Assembly (NCBI GenBank): GCA_002327445.1
Contig: DCWA01000008.1
Location: 1-64,000, forward strand
Direction: 5' to 3'
Source of the DNA: Desulfobacteraceae bacterium UBA2174
GTDB lineage: Bacteria > Desulfobacterota > Desulfobacteria > Desulfobacterales > UBA2174
DNA length: 64,000 nt
Below are positions 25,326 through 33,647 of this stretch, in pieces (position 1 is the first letter of the stretch; each line of letters opens with the position of its first letter). A program made the position numbers and the translations under genes. A model generated the notes under the pieces. That model did not search any database. It saw only the letters and a program-made list of their open reading frames with translations, and was not told the DNA's origin.

Positions 25326-25638
25326 TGTTTTTCATCCCACATTTCGCGATACGCATCGATATAGGAAGCCGTTGCCCTCGGATCGATATCAAAATATCAA
25401 AATAGTAGCGGCAGAGTTTCTTGTATAACTGCAGCATCCTGTCATCGAAACAGAAGTCGAGCATGCCGTCAAGACACCTTTCGATATCCTGAGCATCACG
25501 ATCCCCGGTCCTCAGAATATCTTCGACGATGACCGCATATCGCCGCTCGGCCTCACGGGCCAGCGCCTTTATATCTACCGCCAGTTCTCCGATCCGTTGA
25601 ACCAGATCATCCGGCGGCAGTTCCGTTTCATTCTTCAC
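25322..25638 (-). pseudogene. Small helical protein gene with 8-bp tandem duplication
   Basis: The first 80 codons (VQRIGELAVDIKALAREAER ... DGMLDFCFDDRMLQLYKKLC) are followed in another frame by the expected end (DPRATASYIDAYREMWDEKQ), finishing in an ATGA overlap with the next gene. The shift is caused by a tandem repeat of atcaaaat (25388-25395 and 25396-25403). Deleting one copy restores a normal gene of about 102 codons. The family is a common small hypothetical, often near this beta-rich partner. Confidence 0.65.
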
Positions 25639-25725
25639 TCAAGCCTGCTTTCCGCTCACGGTTTTTATCCGGACATGGTTTAATCCTTTGATTCCGTAAT
25701 GTTAACATGGAAAACCATCCGTCTT

Positions 25726-25821
25726 TTACTCACATTTGACCTGACCCCCATCGGCTTCGTAGACCAGGAATTGACTTTTGCCAGGGGCGGATCTTTCGCT
25801 GGGCACCAGAGTTTTGCTCAT
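25726..25821 (-). pseudogene. 5' fragment of a rhuM-like gene
   Basis: From an ATG at 25821, 31 codons read MSKTLVPSERSAPGKSQFLV then YEADGGQVK, a typical RhuM N terminus, before a stop. The rest is missing. A different part of a rhuM gene survives at 20496-20636, next to the paralogous darG and small-protein genes. Confidence 0.5.
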
Positions 25822-25833
25822 CGTCTCGCCGCC

Positions 25834-25878
25834 TCAGAGATCTTCGAGCATTTTCAGGTCTTCCTCGGATAGCTTCAT
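25834..25878 (-). pseudogene. 5' fragment of the Dnd-associated small protein gene
   Basis: Fourteen codons (MKLSEEDLKMLEDL) then a stop match the start of the 59-aa gene at 20320. It lies 5 bases after the truncated darG copy. Confidence 0.5.
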
Positions 25879-25882
25879 CGTT

Positions 25883-26251
25883 TCATCTCCCGGCCGCGCC
25901 TAAAGCCTTTACCCATCCTTCGGCCTGGAGTCGCTCCCAAGCAAGCCGGATATGTGCCGGCTTGAACAGGCGCCGCTTGCGTTCGTTCCAGCGCGTCATG
26001 GCTGAAACAGCGCTTTCCGCATCAGAATCTTCGTTTTCATGAATAGCCGCCCAATGAACCGAAGCCAGCAGTTCCATGCCGTAGGGTGTCTCGAAACCAT
26101 CCACAAGGTCTGCGACCCTTTCAAGGAGCACGCCGGCCGTTGGCTCTTGCTTCAAAAAGAGATCAGCAGCTTTGTCAGCATCCGGAAGCAGTGTGATTTC
26201 CACATCCGGTTTCTGGGTATCTCCATATCCTCGGATATGGTGTCCTTCCAA
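25883..26251 (-). pseudogene. C-terminal fragment of a second darG
   Basis: The 122 codons are about 80% identical to the last third of DarG at 20633: GHHIRGYGDTQKPDVEI, LLPDADKAAD, ADLVDGFETPYGMELLASVH. The macrodomain half is gone and the 5' edge joins an HTH-like gene at about 26250. With its neighbours it is a second, differently truncated copy of the darG/rhuM/small-protein block. Confidence 0.8.
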
Positions 26252-26577
26252 GATTTCAGTCGCTCCAAGTCGTCGAGCAGTGGGATGTGCGGCGCCTCTT
26301 CAATCATTCGTTTTTTCTCCGGGTCGGCCGCGGCCGTGATCTCGTACCTTCTCAGATCGCCGTGTTTGGCCTTGGGAAGTGGGGTGACCGGCACTCTCTG
26401 GCCGTTTTGCACCTTGGCCCAGTAGCCCCGGGGAGGTGTAGGTATATTCATCTTCTTGCAGATTTTCTTGAGCGCCACGTCGCTGATTCCGTATTCAGGT
26501 GCCAGGCGCTGCAGGGGCACTTCCCACACCTTCCGGTACAACGCGCTTCTTTCCAGATTTCGGCTCAAACGGGCCAT
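26152..26577 (-). CDS. HTH-like element protein, C terminus replaced
   Basis: The first about 110 residues (SALYRKVWEVPLQRLAPEYG, ISDVALKKICKKMNIPTPPR, GYWAKVQNGQ) belong to a DNA-binding-like family common near integrative elements and defence genes. From about residue 110 on (SWKDTISEDMEIPRN) the frame runs antiphase through the darG fragment, so the true C terminus was lost in the same rearrangement. Function unknown beyond probable DNA binding. Confidence 0.6.
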   Translation of the reverse strand: MARLSRNLERSALYRKVWEVPLQRLAPEYGISDVALKKICKKMNIPTPPRGYWAKVQNGQRVPVTPLPKAKHGDLRRYEITAAADPEKKRMIEEAPHIPLLDDLERLKSWKDTISEDMEIPRNRMWKSHCFRMLTKLLISF

Positions 26578-26609
26578 ATTTCTTCCATTTTAAAGTTTCT
26601 ACAAACACA

Positions 26610-28127
26610 TCAAAGCAGGTCCGCAAGAAAACGGGCGAACGGCAGAATGTCCTGCCCGACGCTGGCGCGCTCAAGGGTATCCATGTAGGCGTCGCGTTTT
26701 TCAACCGGTATGACCGCCCAGGGATAGCCTGCGGAGGCCAGCATGACGTTCATGATGAACCGGCCCATGCGGCCGTTGCCATCCATGTATGGATGAATGA
26801 AAACGAACATGAAATGGCCGAGGACAACCCGCACTGAGGGTTCCGCCTCTTCAGCGATCAGATCGAAGAAGGCCGGCATGCAATCCCGCACCGCCTCGTA
26901 GCGTGGCGGCACATGCCTTGAGCGCCGAATGAACACCTGCCCGTTTCGATAGCCGGCAAGGTCAGCCGGTTTGATCAGACCTGCCGCGACTCCCGGAGCG
27001 AACATTTCCCGGTACCAGTCGCGATGATCCTCTTCACAAACAACGCCGGGATTGACACCTTCGAGGACCCTGCGAAGACTGCCCCGGACAAATTGGTAAG
27101 CCTGCCAATAGCCCCGCGCGGCCAACGCATCGCGCATCTGGCGGTCGCCCATGTCTTCATCCGGATCCCACTGGCCACTTCGAACCTGCTCGATCAGCTC
27201 CGGGCTGACCCGGTACCCCTCGATGGACAGTGAGTGATAGGCATCCATGACGTAGCTGTCGTCTGTCGCTTTCAGGTAGGCCGCAATGTCGACGGGACGG
27301 CCCGGCGCCGCCGGAAAGGCGTCGATGATCACTCCGCGCATCTGCTGCCACATCAAACGAATGCGGTTCACATAGGGTGATCGGGCCGACGCCGCCGGCA
27401 CCGAGGGGTTGGATTGTTCAAATGGATCGCTTTCGCGGATGTCGTAGCCCGCAGCCCGCATGGTCTTGACAATGTCGTCCGCGGCACGGTTTCGCCCGAT
27501 GCCGCGAAGCGCGCCGGCAAGACGTCCGGCAACGGTGGAGCGCCCTGCCTCCAGCAAGAGCGCCAACACCTCGGAAGCATTGCCAAGCATGGCCAGCACG
27601 GCCCGGGCATCGACGGGGTGTTGCCGAAAAAACGACGGCCCGCAGCTCACCAAACCCGCCGGGACGCTGAAAAGCCGCAGACCGTTTTTCTCCACCACAT
27701 GGCCCTCGGCAGGCAACGCCGCCCGCACATCCAGCAGGGATGTCCCTTGCAGCAGCGCCGTGACCTTGTTGCGCGCCTTCGGCGAGCGCACGAGCAGTTG
27801 ATCCGGAACGGTCAAGTTGCCCACATGAAGCAGGAGGGATCGCTCGGGCGAAAGGCAATAATCCGCCCCGAAGCGCTCGGACAAATAAACGGCGCAGAAA
27901 TCCCAGAACGAGGCGCACCAGGCGGTACTTTCCTCTGCGACCTCATCGGGTCGTGCAATCAGGTACCACCCCTTGATGATCTCTTTCAAAAAGCCGCTGC
28001 GAATCAGACGCTCCCGATGGGTGCGCGTCAGCTCGCGCGAGCGCACGGCAACAGCCCCGCGTTTCTGGAAAGAACTCAGAATCTCAAGGGAAACCGCCAG
28101 TTTTTCGTGTGGGGTGCCCATCACCAT
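26610..28127 (-). CDS. Fic-domain AMPylase with N-terminal wHTH/AbiEi-like region
   Basis: The 505-aa protein has the Fic motif HPYMDGNGRMGRF near residue 445, the consensus HxFx(D/E)GNGRxxR with Tyr in place of Phe. The auto-inhibitory motif (S/T)xxxE(G/N) appears as SLSIEG about residue 300, so toxicity is normally restrained in cis. Residues 1-200 resemble an AbiEi/wHTH plus regulatory domain (RSGFLKEIIKGWYLIARPDE). Fic enzymes transfer AMP to target proteins. The length is complete. It stands alone at the right end of the island, probably a stress or defence effector. Confidence 0.85.
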   Translation of the reverse strand: MVMGTPHEKLAVSLEILSSFQKRGAVAVRSRELTRTHRERLIRSGFLKEIIKGWYLIARPDEVAEESTAWCASFWDFCAVYLSERFGADYCLSPERSLLLHVGNLTVPDQLLVRSPKARNKVTALLQGTSLLDVRAALPAEGHVVEKNGLRLFSVPAGLVSCGPSFFRQHPVDARAVLAMLGNASEVLALLLEAGRSTVAGRLAGALRGIGRNRAADDIVKTMRAAGYDIRESDPFEQSNPSVPAASARSPYVNRIRLMWQQMRGVIIDAFPAAPGRPVDIAAYLKATDDSYVMDAYHSLSIEGYRVSPELIEQVRSGQWDPDEDMGDRQMRDALAARGYWQAYQFVRGSLRRVLEGVNPGVVCEEDHRDWYREMFAPGVAAGLIKPADLAGYRNGQVFIRRSRHVPPRYEAVRDCMPAFFDLIAEEAEPSVRVVLGHFMFVFIHPYMDGNGRMGRFIMNVMLASAGYPWAVIPVEKRDAYMDTLERASVGQDILPFARFLADLL

Positions 28128-28254
28128 CTCCCCGCAATATTCGCTTTGGATGTTGTGAGGCTATTAGCTTATATTGCTGTATCAAATTTAGCTTTTTCCG
28201 TCGAGATCATAAACGGGGACCCATCTCTTTTGAACGGTGATAGCGTTGAACAGG

Positions 28255-28345
28255 GTAGCGGGGCCTGAGGTTCAAACCCTCTTGGGGCGACCAGTAATGG
28301 AAATAAAAATAGATACTTGTAGAAACGCTCTTTTTGTTCCTGGCT
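28255..28345. repeat. Decayed copy of tRNA-Pro 3' end with its terminator
   Basis: gaggttcaaaccctct...gcgacca (28267-28293) aligns with the T arm and CCA of the att repeat at 12573-12593. The next bases (agtaatggaaataaaaat, then acttgtagaaacgct and a T run) align with the terminator region after 12593. Identity is roughly 70-75%. It marks an old right junction of an earlier insertion into the same tRNA. Confidence 0.65.
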
Positions 28346-28437
28346 CGCCGTCCGTTTCCAGCGAAAATAAAATGAGGCCATCCCACCGAAACTCCATGAG
28401 CAGCGCCTCATGGAAAATCGCCTAAACAGGCCTGGTT

Positions 28438-28490
28438 CATACATACAGGGCGCGGCATCAATACGCCGCTACAGCTACAAGTTCACCCAG
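28438..28490 (-). pseudogene. Remnant of the mntA 3' end
   Basis: catacatacagggcgcggca and the following 30 bases match the end of mntA (13104-13156: catacatacacggcctcggc), with the same spacing to a tRNA remnant except that hepT is missing. No frame survives. It supports that hepT/mntA originally flanked the tRNA. Confidence 0.6.
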
Positions 28491-28774
28491 AAAGCAGCCA
28501 ATACCTTTCCTTTGAAGTCAACCGGCCCTGCCCTGCCTACCCGGCACAGTCGCCAACCCGGCCACCAACAGCGATACCCAACAACTTTCATCAATATTTT
28601 TAAACTGTTGCGATCTATCAACAATTTTTTAAAACCTACTATCCTTTTTGGAGTGTTTTTTATAACCTTAATCCGTGGCATAAAACCTGCTGAAATAGCA
28701 CATAAGATATTGAAATATATTGCTAAATATGGTATGCGGGCGCATAAAAACGACTCACTCGAAAGGTGAAAGCC

Positions 28775-29839
28775 ATGCGCCCTGTCATTCGCATCAAGGA
28801 CACCATCGATCGGTTGACCAGCCATAGCGGTATCGTCCATATCGGAACGCTTTTGCAAAAAACCGACCTCAAAAGCAGGCTGGACAATTTCGGTGGGCTA
28901 CGCTTTGAGCAACGGCAATTTTCCCATAGCGATGTCCTGTTTTCCCATAGCGATGTCCTGTTTTCAATGATTGCTCTTCTCAGCATTGCAAAGCCCGACT
29001 ACGATGCCATCGAACTGTTTCGTCCGAAGGCGGACTTTTTCAAGTTGGCTTTGGGTCTTTCCGGGTGCCCGTCGGCAGTCGCATTGCGCCAGCGAATCGA
29101 TCTGCTCGGCCACAGCGTCGAGACGATTTTAGCCGAGGAATCGGCCAAACTGGTCAAGACGGCGGCTCCCGCATTGACGTCCATCGAAACCAGTCGCGGG
29201 CCGTTTTTACCATTGGATATTGATGCAAGCCCCTTTGACACCTCAAAAACTCAAAAAGAGGGGGTTTCGCGCACCTACAAAGGCTGCGACGGCTATGCCC
29301 CGATTTTCGCCTACTTGGGGGCCGAAGGGTATCTGGCCAACCTCCAATTGCGCATCGGCAGCCAGCATTGTCAAAACGGGACACCGGTGGTATTTCCGGA
29401 TATCGAGGTGCAAACCTGCTGGTGCTTCCTGGTGGATATGCCGGCGCGGGAAGTCATCGACCTGTATCATGATCATGGCACCAGCGAGCAGTACCACAGC
29501 GAACTGAAAACCGACATGGATATCGAGTGGTTGCCAAGCGGACGGTTTGCCAGCAACAGCCTGGTGCTGCATTTGGCGATGGTCGCCTACAACGCATTGC
29601 GCATCATCGGTCGGCAGAGTCTTGAAGAAGCTCGTCGAAGAGGGATCAAGCTGCCCGGAAGCCGTTCCTCGAAGCACGTCGAGCGCCGTCGTATCCGGAC
29701 GGTCATTCAAGACCTGATGTACATGGCCGGCCGGCTGATTTACCGTGGCCGGCACTGGTACATCGGATTCGGTTGCCTGAACCCGTTTGCCGAGCTTTGG
29801 CGTTCGATCGATAGCCGGCTGCGCGGCGCACCTGCATAG
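28775..29839 (+). pseudogene. IS1380-family transposase with internal deletion
   Basis: The 354-codon frame has IS1380 features: N-terminal RIKDTIDRLTSHSGIV, LPLDIDASPFDTS with the first catalytic Asp, CQNGTP and the C-terminal YHSELKTDMDIEWLPSGRFA with Glu. Full-length IS1380 transposases are about 430-470 aa; here about 80-100 residues after CQNGTP, including the second catalytic Asp, are missing in frame. A 21-bp tandem duplication (28920-28940 and 28941-28961) repeats SHSDVLF. It is therefore inactive. Terminal inverted repeats were not found with confidence. Confidence 0.75.
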
Positions 29840-30068
29840 CCGCTGACAGCCCGAAAACAGACACGGGTTTACCGGCCGATGCGGCCGGAGTGGTAAAGTG
29901 TTGCCTTTTCATTGCCGATATTTATTGAGGCACTAAAATCGGGCGGTCATTCCTGCTTTGCGGCTTGAAAAACCGGCCGAAAAGCCGTTCGAAGTTGTCA
30001 AAGAACTGCTAAAAACATCTGCCGAAAAACGATAGCAGATTCCGTGCCACGGAAACCGGTTCATCTCT

Positions 30069-30278
30069 TTGGAAAACGATCGCCTGGTCCTGCCCCGGCA
30101 CTTCACCTACTACGACATCGGCACCTTCACGGGCCTGCACGTTATTACCGTCACCAAGGTTTTCAACGCGTTGCTGAGGGCGGGGATTATTTCGAAAGAA
30201 GGGCGGAAAGTGCTCATCGAACAAGAGGGCCGGCTTGCCGATATCGCCAACGGGATGGAGGAGTTGCCTTACGGATAG
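30069..30278 (+). pseudogene. Crp/Fnr-family regulator, C-terminal HTH only
   Basis: The 69 codons (LPRHFTYYDIGTFTGLHVIT, VTKVFNALLRAGIISKEGRK) form the wHTH of a Crp/Fnr regulator. The cyclic-nucleotide-like sensor half (about 150 residues) is absent, replaced by sequence next to the IS remnant. Probably a chromosomal gene destroyed by the insertion. Confidence 0.6.
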
Positions 30279-30389
30279 GGGGCCGCCCGCGATTTGGAAA
30301 CTGACCCCCGAAACCAGAGCAGGCCGTCAAAATTTAGACCATCATTGCCGCATTGAAAAAGTGAGAGAAACCGGCGAACGGAGGGCGCC

Positions 30390-31970
30390 ATGCCGGCCAA
30401 CACCGTCGAACGCTACGTCCTGGCCATCGATCTCGGCAGCAGCGACCTCAAGGCCGCCCTGGTGGGCGAAGACGGCCGCATCGTGGCCAGCGCGGCCAGG
30501 CCGACCCGCACCGACCTGTTGCCCGACGGCGGCGCCGAACAGGATCCGGTGCAATGGTGGCAAAACGCCCGGGAAGCGGCAAAAGAGGTTATCGCCGCGG
30601 CAGGCGTACCGCCGGAGAGGATCGTCGCGGTGGCCTGCGACTCGCAGTGGTCCGTGGTCGTCCCGGTGGACGAACAGGCCAAGCCGTTGATGGGCGCGGT
30701 GCATTGGCTCGACACCCGCGGCGGCAAGTACAACCGGCGCGTCACCGGCGGCTTTCCCGGTGTCGAGGGCTACCAGGCATGGAAACTGCTGCGGTGGGTG
30801 CGCCTCACCGGCCTCGCCCCCACCCACACCGGCGTCGACTCCATGGGGCACGTGCTGTTCGTCAAGCACGAACGGCCGGACATCTACCGCCGCACGCACA
30901 AGTTCCTCGAACCGATGGACTACCTCACGGCCCGCTTCTCCGGCCGCATCGTCGCCACCCAGAAGACCATGGCCCCCTTCGTCGTCACCGACAACCGCGT
31001 CGGCCGGGGCGGCTACAGCGACACGCTGCTGCGGATGGCCGGTCTGGACCGGGAGAAGTTCCCCGAGCTCATTCCCAACGACGGCATCGTGGGCCCCATC
31101 GACCCGGCCGTGGCCGACCAACTGGGTCTGGCGCGCTCGACCCGGGTGGTGGCCGGGGTCAACGACACCAACGCGTCGATCATCGGCTCCGGCGCGGTGG
31201 CGGACTTCGATGCGATCATCTACATCGGCACCACCCTGTACATGAGCTGCCACATGCCGTTCAAAAAGACGGATGTCCGCCACATGATGACCGCCCTGCC
31301 CTGCGCCTTTCCGGGCCGCTACATCCTCCTGGGCGAACAGGGAATGGGCGGCAAGTGCGCCGAGTTCTTTCTCAAAAACCTCCTCTACGACGCGGACGAG
31401 TTCGAGGTGGGCGCCAAGCCGGAGGACGCCTACGTGCGCTTCAACGCCGCGGCCGGCAGCGCGCCGCCGGGCAGCGGCGGGGTCATCTTCCTCCCCTGGC
31501 TCAACGGTTCGGTGGTGCCCTGCGAGAACCCCCACGTCCGCGGCGGGTTCGTCAACATGTCGATCAACACCCGCCGCCGCCACCTGGCCCGGGCGATCAT
31601 GGAGGGACTGGCCTTCAACAGCCGCTGGACTCGTGAACCGGCCGAGAAGATGATGGGGCGTCCCTTCACCAAGTTCATCTTCTCCGGCGGCGGGGCCCTC
31701 TCCGACCTTTGGGCCCAGATCCACGCCGACATCCTGGGGGTGCCGATCCACCAGGTGGACGCGCCGCTCACCGCCACCGCCCGGGGCACGGCCCTGCTGG
31801 CCCTGACCGCCCTGGGGCACCTCACGGTGGATCAACTGCCGGCCATGGTCCCCATCCGGCGCGTCTTCGAACCAAACGGAGCCAACCAGGCGGTCTACGA
31901 CCGGCTCTACACCCAGTACCGCCGCCTCTTCACCCGCAACAAGCCGATCTTCGAGGCCCTCAACCGCTGA
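30390..31970 (+). CDS. FGGY-family carbohydrate kinase
   Basis: The 526-aa sugar kinase has two actin-like ATPase halves: YVLAIDLGSSDLKAALVGED (phosphate 1) and the C-terminal IFSGGGALSDLWAQIHADIL (adenosine). HWLDTRGGKY lies in the sugar-binding half. It is of xylulokinase/glycerol-kinase type; the sugar cannot be told from sequence. A ggaggg site precedes the ATG. The S1P-lyase-like gene follows 113 bases downstream in the same direction, so they could share a pathway handling a phosphorylated substrate. Confidence 0.85.
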   Translation: MPANTVERYVLAIDLGSSDLKAALVGEDGRIVASAARPTRTDLLPDGGAEQDPVQWWQNAREAAKEVIAAAGVPPERIVAVACDSQWSVVVPVDEQAKPLMGAVHWLDTRGGKYNRRVTGGFPGVEGYQAWKLLRWVRLTGLAPTHTGVDSMGHVLFVKHERPDIYRRTHKFLEPMDYLTARFSGRIVATQKTMAPFVVTDNRVGRGGYSDTLLRMAGLDREKFPELIPNDGIVGPIDPAVADQLGLARSTRVVAGVNDTNASIIGSGAVADFDAIIYIGTTLYMSCHMPFKKTDVRHMMTALPCAFPGRYILLGEQGMGGKCAEFFLKNLLYDADEFEVGAKPEDAYVRFNAAAGSAPPGSGGVIFLPWLNGSVVPCENPHVRGGFVNMSINTRRRHLARAIMEGLAFNSRWTREPAEKMMGRPFTKFIFSGGGALSDLWAQIHADILGVPIHQVDAPLTATARGTALLALTALGHLTVDQLPAMVPIRRVFEPNGANQAVYDRLYTQYRRLFTRNKPIFEALNR

Positions 31971-32083
31971 TCGTCTCTCAGCCGGCGGAAATCCGCATTT
32001 TCTTTTTCCTTTGGGCCGTTGTAGTGCTAAGAAGTTGATCCGAATCTGATATCGCACGACGATGCGATGAAACGGAGGCCCGC

Positions 32084-33487
32084 ATGTCCCCACAGCCCGT
32101 CGACCCGTTGAAGCCCTACCAGGGACGGTTTGAACCCCGCAACGCCCTTCCGGCCGGGGGGCGATCCAAGGAAGACGTCTACCAGGAACTGGCCACGATG
32201 GCGGCAGAGGAAAACGCCCGCTGGCAGAGCGGTCAAGTTTCCGGCACCTTCTACCACGCCGGCGAAGCCCACCGCGAGTTCCTCAACCGGGTCTGCGCCC
32301 TGTTCACCCACGTCAACACGATCCAGTTCGACCTCTGCCCCAGCATGTTCAAGATGGAAAGCGAGGTCATCGCCATGACCGCCCGGATGCTCAACGCCGA
32401 GGCGGCCCTGGCCCGCAACCCGGCCGACCAGGTCTGCGGCACCATGACCTCCGGCGGCAGCGAGAGCATCCTCATGGCCATGAAGGTCTACCGGGACCGG
32501 GGACGGGCCGAAAAGGGGGTTACCGCGCCGGAGATCGTCATGCCCGACACGGCCCACCCGGCCTTCGACAAGGCGGGCGAATATTTCGGCATCCGCATGG
32601 TCCACGTGCCGGTGGCGGCGCCCGACTTCCGCGTCGACCCGCGGCGGGTGGAGGACGCCATCACGCCGAACACGGTCGCCGTCGTGGGCAGCGCCGGCAA
32701 CTATCCCTACGGACTCATCGACCCGCTGGAGGACCTCTCGGCCATCGCCATCGAGCGCGGCATAGGGTTTCACGTGGACGGATGCCTGGGCGGATTCATC
32801 CTCCCCTGGATCGAACGGCTCGGCTACCCGGTGCCGCCGTTCGACTTCCGCCTGCCGGGGGTCACCTCCATGTCCGCCGACACCCACAAGTACGGCTACG
32901 CCCTCAAGGGGACATCCGTGGTCCTCTATGCCAACCCCCGCCTCCGCCGCTACCAGTACTTCAACGTGCCCGACTGGCCCGGGGGGATGTACGCCTCGCC
33001 CACGGCGGCCGGCAGCCGCTCGGGCGGGCTGACCGCCGCCGCCTGGGCGTCGATGGTCTACCTCGGGGAGGAAGGCTACCTCGAAGCCGCGCGCCGCATC
33101 ATGGCCGTGGCCGACGCCCTCAAGGCCGGCATCGGCACCATCCCCGAGCTGACGATCATCGGCCAGCCGACCTTCGTCATCAGCTTCCGGTCCGACGAGG
33201 TGGACATCTACCATGTCAACGACTTCATGAAGACCCGCGGCTGGCGGTACAACTGCCTCCAGCTTCCCCCGGCGCTGCACTTCTGCGTGACCCTGCCCCA
33301 GACCGACGTCTCCGGCCTGGCGGAGCGGATGACGGCCGATCTCCGGGAGGCGGTGGCCTACGCCCGCGAGAAGGCGGGGACGATGGCCGAAACCACCGCT
33401 CTCTACGGTCTGGCCGGCTCGCTGGACGGCAACCGCCAGATCACCGAGCTGGTCTACGGGGTGTTCGACCACCTGTTCGGCGTCTGA
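32084..33487 (+). CDS. PLP-dependent decarboxylase, sphingosine-1-phosphate lyase-like
   Basis: The 467-aa group II PLP decarboxylase-like enzyme has TSGGSESILMAMKVYRD, HVDGCLGGFILPW and the PLP lysine in SADTHKYGYALKG. The overall pattern fits sphingosine-1-phosphate lyase rather than glutamate decarboxylase. S1P lyase cleaves a phosphorylated long-chain base to an aldehyde and phosphoethanolamine. Few bacteria carry it; deltaproteobacteria making sphingolipids are among them. The neighbouring kinase is of FGGY type, not a lipid kinase. Confidence 0.8.
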   Translation: MSPQPVDPLKPYQGRFEPRNALPAGGRSKEDVYQELATMAAEENARWQSGQVSGTFYHAGEAHREFLNRVCALFTHVNTIQFDLCPSMFKMESEVIAMTARMLNAEAALARNPADQVCGTMTSGGSESILMAMKVYRDRGRAEKGVTAPEIVMPDTAHPAFDKAGEYFGIRMVHVPVAAPDFRVDPRRVEDAITPNTVAVVGSAGNYPYGLIDPLEDLSAIAIERGIGFHVDGCLGGFILPWIERLGYPVPPFDFRLPGVTSMSADTHKYGYALKGTSVVLYANPRLRRYQYFNVPDWPGGMYASPTAAGSRSGGLTAAAWASMVYLGEEGYLEAARRIMAVADALKAGIGTIPELTIIGQPTFVISFRSDEVDIYHVNDFMKTRGWRYNCLQLPPALHFCVTLPQTDVSGLAERMTADLREAVAYAREKAGTMAETTALYGLAGSLDGNRQITELVYGVFDHLFGV

Positions 33488-33647
33488 CGGCCAGCGGGTC
33501 GGGATCGTCGGCTAACACCAGGGTTGGCTCGAAGCGGTAGAGGCAGAACCGCCGATGAATGGAGTTCGCGTCGACGGGCGTTTCTAATGCACCGCAACCG
33601 TGAAAAGGACAATAATTCTTAAAGGCAGTTAGCTGAGGAAATGATTG

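Noticed and set aside
30342..33472. Long minus-strand frames (583 and 481 codons)
   Set aside because: They are antisense to the FGGY kinase and the decarboxylase and have the low-complexity composition of GC-rich shadow frames.
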